Origin: Cenococcum geophilum 1.58
Lineage: Eukaryota; Ascomycota; Dothideomycetes; Gloniales; Gloniaceae
Direction of reading: 5' to 3'
Length of the DNA stretch: 64,000 nt
NCBI GenBank assembly: GCA_001692895.1
Contig: KV748181.1
Coordinates: forward strand, 744,001 to 808,000
The notes below the pieces were generated by a model that had not been told where the DNA came from, made no database searches, and saw nothing but the letters and a program-made list of their open reading frames with translations. The position numbers and the translations under genes are program-made. Below, piece after piece: positions 1 through 11,378 of this stretch; the first letter of the stretch is position 1; each line of letters begins with the position of its first letter.

Positions 1-665
1 ACACTATTACAGGGAAGAGTTCCTTATTACTACTATAAAAGAATATATAGACCTAAACGGTTGTAGATAAGACTTTATTAGTTAAAACAGTATCTATAAC
101 CTAGAGATTTACTTATAAAACGGACACTAATAGATATCTAACGAAGTTTAAAGTATAACTCTATATAAAAGGCGATCTATAAAAGTTAATTATAAGAACA
201 CGTATATGGCAACTTTAGCAGCTAAGGTCTTTAGGGCTCTTATAGTAGTTATTACTATATTTAATTTAGACGTTTAGTAGGGCGATGCTATTAACGCGTT
301 TATAAATAGCTTAATTAACGAAATAGTCTATATTAAGTATCCAGATGGATTTACTATTAAAACTCCTATATTAAGAAGATTATTAATAACTTTTATTTAA
401 CTAATATACGCTTAGTTAGTATACCTATAAGCACTAATAGGCTCCTACTAAACCCGGAGGAAGCTTTAAATTAAGACATCTACGTCTACTAGAGTATGAT
501 TAAATTACTTCTTTATATAACTTATATTACAAAACCTAATACAGCTTAAGCTTTAAGTAGGCTATTAGAATTCCTACAAAACCTCTTACCCCTATACAAC
601 CCCGCAGCTTATTAAGTAATCGCCTACCTATACTAAATAAAGATACTTGCGATTAAATACTTAGG
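1..665 (+). mobile_element. Copia element G, left part (reverse transcriptase end)
   Basis: Remains of a Ty1/Copia pol gene on the plus strand. Around 240-420 the translation shows the Copia RT signature, with residues like NLDV, QGDAINAF and YIKYPDGF. Around 560-650 it shows the RT/RNase H connection seen in fungal Copia elements. The fragment stops at the left LTR of Gypsy element A. The matching RNase H part resumes at 26189, and the 5-bp sequence at 661-665 recurs there as TTAGG/TTAGA, so A landed inside this element. The 5' end and 5' LTR of G lie outside the window. The element is broken by many RIP-type changes and is an old fossil. Confidence 0.8.
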
Positions 666-858
666 TGTTACGGGACGGAGGTAGTAGCTATAGAGCGTAT
701 GTATTTAAGGAGTCTACAAGGTGTTACGCGATTAATCGTAAGGGTTAAGGGCGTAAGGAGGTAATATACCTACGCGTAGCTAATATAAGCTATACGTGAG
801 GTGTATATAAGAGCACGGGGCTCTCCTATAGAGGCCCCTGCGGTAGGGTTCTATAATA
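666..858 (-). repeat. 3' LTR of Gypsy A
   Basis: A 193-bp copy of the repeat at 25996-26188, in the same orientation; both are read here as LTRs of the minus-strand element A. The match covers the whole length, including the shared block with gagcacggggctctcc near the middle-right. This copy is the more heavily RIP-mutated of the two. Confidence 0.85.
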
Positions 859-926
859 CTACCCCCCCTTCTATAGAGGCGGAGCTTCGGTGACGCTATA
901 GTTACTATATATATATAAAAGGGATA

Positions 927-975
927 ACGTACTTTATAAGCGAGCTGTCCACCCAAGCGAGCTGTCCACCTCACC
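927..975. repeat. Left terminal inverted repeat of the Fot1-like element
   Basis: A 49-bp repeat, inverted copy at 2731-2779, containing two tandem 16-bp subrepeats. It is preceded by the TA target duplication at 925-926. Confidence 0.93.
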
Positions 976-1444
976 AACTTTCTACAACTTTGAACAAGAA
1001 TAACTTTATAACGCAAGAAGATATAGTAACTTGTAGTATTATACAATATTATATAGTATTATTTTTATCTTTTTGATATATACGAGCATTGTGTCCTAGT
1101 TTATTGCAGCGCCCATAGCGATTTTGCTGCTTCGCGTTCCCACCTAAGCGCGTCCTACTTTAACGCGTTTCGCCCTCAAGTTGCTCATTACTGTCCTTTT
1201 GAGCAATTATATTAGTGCCCTCTGCCTTTATTAAGGTCCCTTACTTCTAAATTCGCTTTTTTTTGCGCTGTTTACGCTTTACTGTAGCCTTATTTGCCTT
1301 CTAAAGGTTTGTGACTTTATTGCGTAATAATACAGCTAAATATATTATTATCTCAGCACCTTTAGCAAGGCAATTAAGTGACTGGATAATCGATGTAGGT
1401 AAACTCTCTTAATGCTTTTAAATCCGATCGCGAATTAGAGTTAT

Positions 1445-2698
1445 TTAAGACCCTAGTTCAGCAGCATTGCTTGGTGTTTTTGACTCCCATTGAGCTTCCT
1501 CCGTAGTAGGAGGGGTTGGCGTCCGAAGCTTAATATTAAGCTTTGATAGTAATGTATCTGGGTCGTACGGTACTAGACCTGCGCCTTGAAAGCCTGCATA
1601 AATATTATTCTTCGTAATTGAATTATAAAAGGCTGCTTTAAAGGCTAGTAGGAACTCTAGCTTCGTAATATGGTTGATGTGGTTATGTGCTAGATTCTCA
1701 ATTTGTCGCCTATACGCCTTCTTTAATGGCTCAAAGCAGCCCATATTAAGCGGCTGAAGTAGGTGTAAGGAATGTGGCGGTATGCAAAGCGTAATAATAT
1801 TATTCTCTTCGCAAAGATCCTTAAATCCTTGCAAGTTATGGCTCTCATGGCTGTTAAGAATTAGTAGGCGACGAGCGCCTACTGTACGATCCTTCGTGTG
1901 CTTATTAAAGTGCTTTAACCACTTAATACTAAGCTCATTTGTCGTCCAGCCATTCTCGCTTACTGATATAGCCCAGTCTGGCGGTATATTGTTGCCCTCG
2001 TACTAGGTAGAGAGGTGGTACTTGCCTGTAAGGATGATGAACGATAGAATTGCCCAGCCGTGAGCATTAATACTCTGAATTATTGTAGCCCATTCGCGAT
2101 TGCCTGGTTGTATAGCTTTTGGCCGATTGCGTCTCTCAGAGCCTGTAACAACTACTTCCGTTGAAATAACGCCCATCTAGAAGCCGGATTCGTCAAAGTT
2201 GTGGATATCATCCTTAGCAATGCCGTACTTCTGAATTGTATTATGTACGAGCCTAAACCACGCCCTAATAACCTCTGGATCCTCGCATAAAGCTCTCTAG
2301 CGATCGTACTTTTAATTAAATTGTGTTTTAAGCTCAGGGGTTCTTTTAACAAAGTTCTCTGGCCAGTTTTTGCCGACCTGGCCAGTAGCGCGCTCAGCAA
2401 GTAGTTTATCGGCCATATTTCTTACAGCGCTTAGTTTAGGCGTAAACCCTCGCGAATCTAGGTCGAGTATGTGTTGAATAATAACTGATTCCTCAGGCTT
2501 GGTGAGCTTTTTTAAATTAGGCTTATAATCGCGTCGTATAGTTATTCCAGTGCGTCAAAGCCTAAGCGTGCTTCTAGGGGCGTTATACGTTGCTGCGGCG
2601 CGTCGCTCGCTTTGAAATTGATTTTTGTCGATTGCTAAGATAGCTAGGGATATCCTCCCTTCAGTATAGACTGATTGCGCGTTATGTGGTTGAGGCAT
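1445..2698 (-). pseudogene. Fot1/pogo-like transposase (DDE_1), inactivated
   Basis: One continuous frame of 418 codons on the minus strand, from the ATG at 2698 to TAA at 1445, with no frameshift. Order: N-terminal helix-turn-helix region (about residues 10-60), CENP-B/Tc5-type DNA-binding region, then a DDE_1 catalytic domain containing HNFDESGF and CIPPHSLHLLQPL. About five in-frame stops interrupt it, each explained by a CpG/CpA-type C-to-T change (for example CAG to TAG after SGF). Two catalytic acidic residues are changed: the usual Asp in the LILDxH motif reads Asn (codon 1853-1855), and the Asp of LQPLD reads Asn (1745-1747). The first Asp (NFDE) remains. The enzyme cannot be active. 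Confidence 0.9.
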
Positions 2699-2730
2699 GG
2701 TGGTTAAAAGCTAACGTGTCACTTTTTTTG

Positions 2731-2779
2731 GGTGAGGTGGACAGCTCGCTTGGGTGGACAGCTCGCTTGTGGAGTACGT
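2731..2779. repeat. Right terminal inverted repeat of the Fot1-like element
   Basis: Inverted copy of 927-975 with the same pair of 16-bp subrepeats. It is followed by TA at 2780-2781. Confidence 0.93.
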
Positions 2780-2781
2780 TA

Positions 2782-3929
2782 CTTAAGGTATAAAAAAGAA
2801 GAAATGGGGGTATTGCTAAAGGCTTAAAACAATATTATATAATAAGGCTTAGCATTTAAGAATCTAACTAATTAGATAACTTTAACCACCAGTTAAAGTT
2901 CTTAGATATCTTAATAATATTCTAGTTATATAATCGCACTTTACTACAATCTAACGGTAATTTAATGGTAATTTGCCCTTACGTAGTAATGTATAACGGT
3001 TTAACTCTATAAGGGCTTTTATAGAGGATTAGATATAAAATCTTTACTTAGGCCTAGTTTCTATAGGTTTGTATAGTAAAGGTTGCTAATTAGATCCTTT
3101 GCATTTTTAAAGTCTTTCTATAGTTGCCATTCTGGCTAATTTATATTAAATCCTATATATATAGCTCTGTAGTAAAACCGTTATCCTCTACCTTTACTAA
3201 AGTATTTAGAGTTAATAATTTATTTAACGGTCTACTCCTTATAGTTTTTATCTTTATTCTTGTTTTAAATTAATACTAATAGGGGTTTAGGCTATATCTG
3301 CCCTAGTAAAGGGTTAGGCTAATAAAGGTGTAGTAGCTATAGGTAAAATATAGGCTATATTCCACAGGTAGTTAAGGTAGGTAGGAGTTCTAGCTTATAT
3401 ATAGTTCCCCTATTAATAACTTATTTAATTAGATAGAGGCTAAGGTTTTTATAATTAAGTAACTTTATAGGCCTCTATATAAAGATATTATGTATATTTA
3501 GCTATACCTAGTCGCCAACATGTATCTCCGGTAGTGGCGTTCTATAATAGTTAGCAAAGTAGGCCTACTTTACTTAAGCCTAGGCCATTTATCCCTTGTA
3601 GTAGTTAAGTAGATTTTTTATATAGTTTATATACTAGTTAGTAAGTAGCATCTTAAGGCGTTTTCTATATAGTAGTTTTTTATTAATAGGTTCTAGTAGC
3701 TCTATACTAGATTAGGGGTAATAACCCTTATTCGCAAAGAATAGGGTAAGTTCTGTAGTGGTTAAGACGTAGTTATTTACTGCAAATTTACCTAATAGGA
3801 GGTAATCTACCTAGTTATTTTAACTATAGGCGACTACCTATTGTAGGTACGCTTTTATACTGGTATTAGCATCTAGTAGTTTTATAGTAAAAGGATATAG
3901 ATATTTTAATAGAGATACTAAGGCGTTAG
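2782..3929 (-). mobile_element. Gypsy A segment: integrase C-terminal part and chromodomain
   Basis: Coding remains of element A on the minus strand. Around 3660-3890 the reading resembles the end of a retroviral-type integrase core (residues like INYQQDNWVDYLLLGKFA). Around 2900-3150 it resembles a chromodomain, with the typical Trp/aspartate-rich tail ending in NAKDLI. The segment ends at GTTAG (3925-3929), the target duplication of inserted element B. It is a fossil with many breaks. Confidence 0.75.
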
Positions 3930-4353
3930 TATTACGGACGCTTTAAGTACGATGTTACGACTACTAGGGGAAGAGTTGGAAGAAGCTAGTTGGTTAATAA
4001 AAGCACGGTCTAGGACGGATCTGGTAGAACTATATAACGAGGAATAGTAGTATAAGTTATATAAGGTGATTTGTGTAATCTATATAATCTATATAATCTA
4101 TAATAGAGTAAATAGAGCATATGTATATTATATATAAGAAGGATTTTATAGGAGTACGGTTGTGTATTTAAGAACCCTTAGTCCCTACCTAGATAGTTCC
4201 TTCCTTATAGTAATTCTTAGAATATAATTAAAGTTAATCTATTAGGCAACTACTCCACTAGTTATTATTACGTTGTTAACTTTAATTTGCATTACCTATA
4301 CACCTAGCCTATTAATAAGCCTATCGTAGTACTTGCTATAAGGTTCCGTTATA
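3930..4353 (+). repeat. 5' LTR of Gypsy B
   Basis: A 424-bp repeat matching 17979-18402 end to end. It is preceded by GTTAG. Differences from the 3' copy are mostly transitions. Confidence 0.9.
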
Positions 4354-7300
4354 TAATTACTACCTAGTTACGGTATTAAATACAGAAAGTTAAATAACAT
4401 GCCACCAAAAGCAGCCACTACAACGCCATTAACGACGGTAACTACTTTAAGGTTAGGAGGCGACACTAATATAGCAGATACTAACTTACAGCAACCTATA
4501 ATAGTTAGATAATTACAAGAAATAGTTAACTAATTAATGGAAAATAATATAACGCTAGAAAATAGGATTAACGGAATAGGAGTAGTAAAGATTAAGTTAT
4601 TATTAATTAAGAGATTTTTAGGAGAAAGATTAAAGCTTAAATGATTCCTTATATAAATATACTTTAAGGTTATATGTCACGGCACTGACCTGACACGTTA
4701 TTATAACTCAGTGTTGTTATAACACGAGCACAGACCTGACCCCTGAGCAACGTGTATATATACCGCCTCACCTCCTACATAGATCCTCACACGACATCGT
4801 TTGTCAATCATATACAATCACCTCGTACATCGTACCTTGACAGTCTGCACGTACTGTGACATTATATAAGAAGGAGCAAAGCTGCTAACACCTATAAATT
4901 AAATAATATATACGGGATTATTCCTATTAAGAAGGGCACTTAAGTAGTTTAAGCCTTACCTTATAGAAATATAAGTAAATGGAATAATAACTACTAACTA
5001 GGAGGTATAGTTTATATTCTTAAGTTAGGAAGGGTTTATAGAGCGGCTTATATAAATATTTAGAGACCTAGAGGCAGTAACTACGGTAGAAAGAAAACTC
5101 TAAGACATTATGTAATAAACCTTAGTAATTAAGTATATAACGCAGTTCTAGACGTTAGCTATATAAGTTAAGTAGAATAATAAGGCGCTTATGGTATAGT
5201 ATAAGTAGGGACTTAAGGCTAAAGTCTAGGATGCGATTATCTTAATAGAAGATACGAATACCCTACGGGAATTAATAGATTAAGCGATTAAAATTAATAA
5301 TTGGATCTACTAAAGGGAATAGGCTAAGAAAGGCTAGGATAGAGTTCTATAGTTATATAAGGTGTAAAGTATATAATAACTAAAGCTAAATTAAAAACTA
5401 TAGTATGGTGTAGAGCTAATAGACCTAAGTAGTACTAAAGAAGCCTATAAGAGATAGAGTAAAAAACTATAAAAACCTAGAGGTTAAGGATCTAGTGATT
5501 ATAGGACTAAGGAGTAGTGGCTAAACTAGGGATCTTAGTAGTAGAAAATGTTTAGGCGGACTCTATAGTAAAGTTAGTAGTTTAAAGACGGAGCTTATAT
5601 AAATTATGGAAAATAAGGTTACTTTATAAGGGATTATAAAGATAGTTAGAGTTACTATATAATAAAGGGAACTAGATTAGTAGAAGACATATATATATAG
5701 AGGGATAATAGTATACTGCGAGGAATAAAAGAATGTTTAATTAGAAGTTTCGCGTTTTATTATAATAATATATACTAAATTTATAAGGACGCTAAGTACG
5801 GTATAAGCTATTAGCTATAGGAGCTAAAATCCTTAGGATATAGGGGAACTAATAAACTATTACGTAGATCGGACATTAAAGATAATAAGTTTAATATAGG
5901 CGAAACATTTATAGATAATAAGGTAATAAGGGCAGCTTACTAGAAGTATATAAACCTTAAAGAAGTTATATTAGAAGTAGAGACTAAGACCGCTATAAAG
6001 TAAGGTTTAGTAACGGGAATTATAACACTATTAGATACGGCATCTATTGCTTTATAAGACGAAAGGAAGAGTATCTTATAAAGATTAAGTAAGTAGATAA
6101 CTGCTAGTGCTAATTTATCGCTTAATAAAGGCAAAAGACTAAAGGCTTAAGATTCTTAAGATGAGATAAGAGATAACTAAGATTCTTAAAATAAGATAAG
6201 GCATACCTAAGGACCTATAATAGATGAAAACTAATAGAGTAGGGTAATAACTTAGTTTAAAAATATATAAATAAGCTTAGGATAGAGTTTCCCGTAGGTA
6301 TAAGACTCTTAAGAAGAAATAAGTAAGATTTAAGACTCTTAAGACGAGATAAGAATACCTAAGCCTAGTTAAACTAAAGTAGGAGTAGAGCTTAAGATAG
6401 AAGTAAGCTTAGGATTAAGAATCCTATAGGACTAAGATTTTAATATATAAATAAGGACTATTAACAAGATTAAGAAGTAAGAGAACTTTAAAAATCCACT
6501 TATAAGACGCGAAAAGAAAGAAACTATAGAGGAATTTAGAGTAAGGATTACCTTATAGTAAAACTAGAAACTAGATAAGAGATCTAGTATACTAGGCCGT
6601 ATAAGGGACAGAGCACCTATATAAAGAATTATTAATAGGCCTAGAATAGGCATACTAAGAGCTAAGTGGCCTACTAAACTAGAATAAGAAGAGGATTTAG
6701 GGATTCTAACTAGGTTTAAGGAACGATATATAAAAGGCTATTACGACGCAGTAATAAGAAAATACTTTCTTATGGATAAGCTGTATATACTTAAGGGGCT
6801 GTACTAAAAGTAGTATAGATAACAATATAACGACAAGTAGGAAGATTTCTATATATAGCTAAATAAAAAAGTTATCTAAGACTACCTAATTATAGAAAAG
6901 GCTATAAGTTATATTAAAGGATCTAAAGGAGTAATTAGAGGACTAGAGAAGCAAAAGGTAAATCTTAGTACCTGCGAATAAAGTTATAACGCTTAAATTA
7001 ATATAAAAAAGGTTTAAACTTAAGGATAAAGATAAGCTAAAAGTTAACCTAAGATATTAAGCATATTACACGTTAGTATAGATTATATATATAGATAATA
7101 TGTATAATATATATAAAGTACCTAAAAACAAGAACTAAAAATACCTAGTAAGGATATATTAGGCACCGGATAAGGCGAAATATAGTTAGTACTTAGTAGA
7201 AGTATAAAGCTAAGGGGACTTAATATTTTAGCTAGGAAGATTCCTTACGGAAGAATGCCTAAATAAATAATAGTAGTGGGAATGCCTAGAGAATATATAT

Positions 7301-10300
7301 TTATAGTATATTAAAGATAAAAAGTAAACTAAGTATTAGCTAAAAGTGGACTAAGTATAAATAGGATTAAGTAGCCAATAATTAGGAAAAGTAGAGGCCT
7401 ATAAAACTAGAGGGAACTAGTAGTAGAGCCTTAGACCCTTAAAAGAATTTAAGGGCAATACCTAAATTTATAAGTTAAGTGGTAAGATTAACAGTTTAAA
7501 GTATTAATAGATAGTGGAGTAATAAGGAACTATATCTTACTAGTAGCGGTTAAAAGGGTGGGGTTACTATATAGGAAAAAGGAGCACCCTTACCTATTAG
7601 TAATAATTTTAGGAGATCTAATAGCCTATAGAGGAGGCATTATTAATCTTAAAATAGGACCTATTTAGCTAACTATTAAAGGGAGATAAATTAAGATATC
7701 TTTTAATATATTACTATTAGGGAATAATAAGGCAGTATTAGGAATGCCTTAGTTACAGAAATATAATCTAAGGATTAATTGGATTATAGGTTAAGTTAAT
7801 ATTAGAGATACTTAACGACGCAAGATACGATAATAAGCTAAGATAGTATAGTACTAAGTAGGAGCAACTTACGAGGAAATAGAAAAAGGATTAAGCTATA
7901 TACTAAAGAGATATCATAAGTATGGTAAGAAACTATAATTACTAAAAATTAAGAAGCTATTAAAGTATATAGCATAGGATTATAAGATAAAATTAAAACT
8001 AGAAATAAGTTTAAGGTTCTTTCTAATCTATAAGCTTACTAAAGAAGAAGGTAGAGCATTAAAAGAGTTTATTTAAGAAAACTTATAAAAGGGATATATT
8101 AGACCATTATAGTTATTAGCGGGCTATCTAGTACTGTTTGTACTAAAGAAAAATAGTAAACTAAGGCTGTGTATTAACTATAGATAGTTAAACAGCATTA
8201 CTAAGAAGGATAGATATCCTTTACCCTTAATTAGCGAAATTTAAGATAGGATAGGTAATGTATAAATCTTTATAAAGATAGATCTAAGATAGGCGTACTA
8301 TTAGATTAGGATTAAAGAAGGCAATAAATAGAAAGTAGCCTTTAGGTCAAAGGAAGGACTATATAAACTATTAGTTATATAATTCGGGCTTATAAACGCA
8401 CTAGTAACGTTTTAGAAGCGTATTAATAATATATTAGGAGAATACTTAGATAAATTTATTATAGTATATTTTAATATTATTATTATCTACTTAATAACTA
8501 AGGAGGAGTATGGAGAATATATTAAATAGGTCTTAAAGAGACTATAAGAAGAACAGATACTAGTAGCAATTAAAAAAATGCGAGTTCTTTACTAGGAAGA
8601 CTAATTTTATTAGATTTATTATTAAACCAAGCTAACTTAATATAGATTTAAGAAGGATTAAAGCTATAATAAATTAGAAAGAACTAGAGAACTTTATATA
8701 GCTAAGATCGTTTTTAGGGTTCTATAATTACTATAGGAGGTTTATAGTATAATAGTTAAGGGATATTAAACCATTTACGCGACTAATAAAGAAAGAAGAA
8801 CTATAGGTATGGGGAGAGGAATAGTAAAAATTATTTAAGAAAGTTGAAGAGTTGTTTACCTAGGAGCCAGTTTTTAAAATCTATTAACTAAAACTAAGAA
8901 CGGTTATAGAAATAAATGCATTAGACTTTATACTAGGGGCGTACTTTATATAGAAATATTAAGACGAATAGTACCTAGTGGTATATTATAGTTGAAAAAT
9001 AATACTACTAGAGTTAAACTATAACATCTATAACAAGGAGTTATTAAGTATAATTATAGTATTAAAGGAATGGAGAGTATTCTTATAAGGTACAGAAAAA
9101 CTATTTATAATTAAGATAGATTATAAGAACCTAATAGGATTTTTAATAATAAAGGAACTTAACTAAAGATAGGTTAGAGAGGTAGAGATACTTATAGAAT
9201 ATTATTTTAAGATTTAGTATACTAAGGGTACAGACAATATATAGGCAGATGCTTTAAGTTAAAAGGCTAAACTATAAAACAATAAAAAGCTATTGGGGGC
9301 TTTACTATAAAAAGATATAGATAGACTAATTAGGTATAATTATTTAAAAAATTATAGTAATTTAAAAAGAACTAGAAAAAGTTTATAAGTTACTAAAAAG
9401 CTTTTAGGTATAAAGGATTTTTAAAGTATAGCTAGAAGAATAGTTAGAATATTTAGGAGAAGAAACATTGTATAAGTATAGAGAGGCAAAGTATATCCTA
9501 AAGAGTATAGCGGAACACTTTATAGAAGATTTCTATAAGGGAATAACTTAAGGATATAATAGAGCTATGGGCTTAGTGTTAAGACTCTAAAAGAAGTATA
9601 TTATTAATAGAATCTAAAGCCTAGCGCAAAAAGTAATAAAAGAATATTTAGATTGCTAAAGGAATAAATTAATAAGGCATAAGCCGTATAGAGGGCTACA
9701 ACTTATTAAAATACTAGAAAGACTGTAGGAGGTTATATTATAGAACTTTATTATTAAATTACTAAAGTTAAGAGACCCTATTACTGGACAAGATTATAAT
9801 ATAATTTTAGTAATAGTAGATAAGCTTATAAAGTGGGGATACTTTATAGCATATATAGAAGAAATATTAGCAGAAGATGTCGCTAAAATCTATATTAAGG
9901 AAGTATTTATAAAATATAGAGTACTAAGTAAGATTATATTAGATAGAGATCTAAGATTTATAGTAGTATTTTAGGAGGTATTCTTAGCGGAATAAGGAGT
10001 TAGAGTAGTAACGTTTACCGAATATTATCTATAAACAGACGGTTAAACGGAAAGATTAAATTAAATACTAGAACAGTATCTAAGATACTATATTAATTAC
10101 GCATAGAATAATTAGGTATTGTTATTACTAATTATGTAGTTTATATATAATATAACACCATAAAAGGGAATAGGCATATTACTATTTAAGGCGAATTACG
10201 GATATAAGCTAAGAATATCACTATTACTATATTAAGTAAAGAAGATAAGTAGTATAGCTAAATAAAGAATGGAGACGTTAATAAATCTTTATAAGAACCT

Positions 10301-10663
10301 TACGGAAATAATAAAAACAGTATAATAGAGAATAAAAAGGTACTATAATGCTAAGAGATCTAAGGGACCAGATCTTAAGGAGGGAAATAAAGTGTGGCTA
10401 CTATACAAAAATTTTAAAAGTTAATAACTAAGTAAGAAGTTAGACTACGTTAAACTAGAACCTTTTAAAATTAAATTAAGAATTTTACCGGTTACGTTTA
10501 AGTTAAATCTACTAGCTAGAATAAAAATCTACCCTATATAGTATATCGCGATGCTAAAGCCAGCATATAGGAATATTAAGCCACTAATTTATAATACAGA
10601 CACATATAGAGGACAAGGAGAGGATAAATAGCAAGTTTTAAGGATTGTTAGTTATAAAGACGT
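4354..10663 (+). pseudogene. Gypsy B gag-pol remains
   Basis: Decayed gag-pol of element B. A gag-like start lies at about 4400 (MPPKAATTTP). The aspartic protease motif, with Asp-Ser-Gly, is near 7500. Reverse transcriptase spans about 8030-8720 (residues like LRLCINYRQLNS and IKIDLR). RNase H is at about 8880-9280 and integrase at about 9560-10330. A solo LTR of another family interrupts the gag leader at 4675-4861, and Copia C interrupts the 3' end at 10664. Fossil, with dozens of breaks. Confidence 0.75.
4675..4861. repeat. Solo LTR (187 bp) with exact TSD
   Basis: A 187-bp unit starting TGTCACGG and ending CTGTGACA, flanked on both sides by TTATA (4670-4674 and 4862-4866). No internal element or second LTR is present, so it is a solo LTR left by recombination between LTRs. 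Unlike the surrounding gag sequence it keeps many CpA dinucleotides, so it has seen little or no RIP and is a recent arrival. Confidence 0.85.
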
Positions 10664-10883
10664 TGTATAATTACAGCACGTGGTATACCAAACGCGTAGT
10701 TACACATTTGGTGCACTAACCACTTAGGTACTAACTAATTAGGGGGAGGCGCGTTAGTATATAGACTACGTAGTCTACCTTAATAGAATCGACAGTTACT
10801 ACTATCCAAAAGAGCATACAATACTATACGTATTTTGTACCCCTGGATATAACTTACCTTATATTATTAAGTTAATACAAACA
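10664..10883 (+). repeat. 5' LTR of Copia C
   Basis: A 220-bp LTR starting TGTATAATTAC and ending ACAAACA. It matches 16912-17131 throughout and is related to the reverse complement of the LTRs of element E. Confidence 0.9.
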
Positions 10884-10932
10884 CTAATTAGTAAGCGCGC
10901 ACAGATTAGCAATTACTTGATACCTCCCCCTA

Positions 10933-11376
10933 GAGGTCAGTGCCACCTCGTGCACGGTCCTACCTCGTGCACACCGCCCAAACCCCACCAAAAAAATTAA
11001 AATGCATCTTTTTCAAACGCTTATATCTTAACAACTATAATAGCTATCTATATAAAAATTTTAATATAGCTTATTATGTAATAAATTGAGCTATTTATAA
11101 AATAAAATGTTAAAACTATATAGTATATAATATAATATATAAAATTTATTAATAAAAATATATAAATATATAGAAAAGGCTATATAAAGTATAATTTAAA
11201 AAAAAATTTATAAACAGCTTAATTTATTACTTAATAAGCCATATTTAAAATTTTATATAAATAGCTATTATAGTTATTAAAATATAAGCGTTTGAAAAAG
11301 ATGCATTTTAATTTTTTTTGGTGGGGTTTGGGCGGTGTGCACGAGGTAGGACCGTGCACGAGGTGGCACTGACCTC
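10933..11376. mobile_element. Foldback MITE (444 bp) in the leader of Copia C
   Basis: A non-coding palindromic element flanked by TA on both sides (10931-10932 and 11377-11378). Its arms of about 165-170 bp (about 10933-11103 and 11209-11376) are nearly perfect inverted repeats around an AT-rich centre. The outer part repeats the motif acctcgtgcac twice. Element E of the same Copia family lacks the insert at the equivalent position (about 42038-42043), which gives an empty site. Family unresolved; the TA target suggests mobilisation by a Tc1-mariner-type transposase. Confidence 0.9.
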
Positions 11377-11378
11377 TA

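Larger units (their letters stand above)
927..2779 (-). mobile_element. Fot1/pogo-like DNA transposon (Tc1-mariner superfamily)
   Basis: A complete-looking 1853-bp DNA transposon. The 49-bp terminal inverted repeats at 927-975 and 2731-2779 differ at only a few bases, and a TA dinucleotide flanks both ends (925-926, 2780-2781), as expected for this superfamily. Each repeat contains the sequence aagcgagctgtccacc twice in tandem, a plausible double binding site for the transposase. The size matches Fot1/Pot2-type fungal elements. It sits near the 3' end of Gypsy A, between the polypurine tract and the chromodomain. It is much less AT-shifted than its surroundings, so it arrived late. Confidence 0.93.

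Noticed and set aside
666-858. Read at first as the 3' LTR of Copia G, because it follows Copia RT
   Set aside because: RNase H of G is missing here and resumes at 26189 after the partner copy of this repeat. The polypurine tract and the 5-bp duplication fit an LTR of the minus-strand Gypsy A instead.
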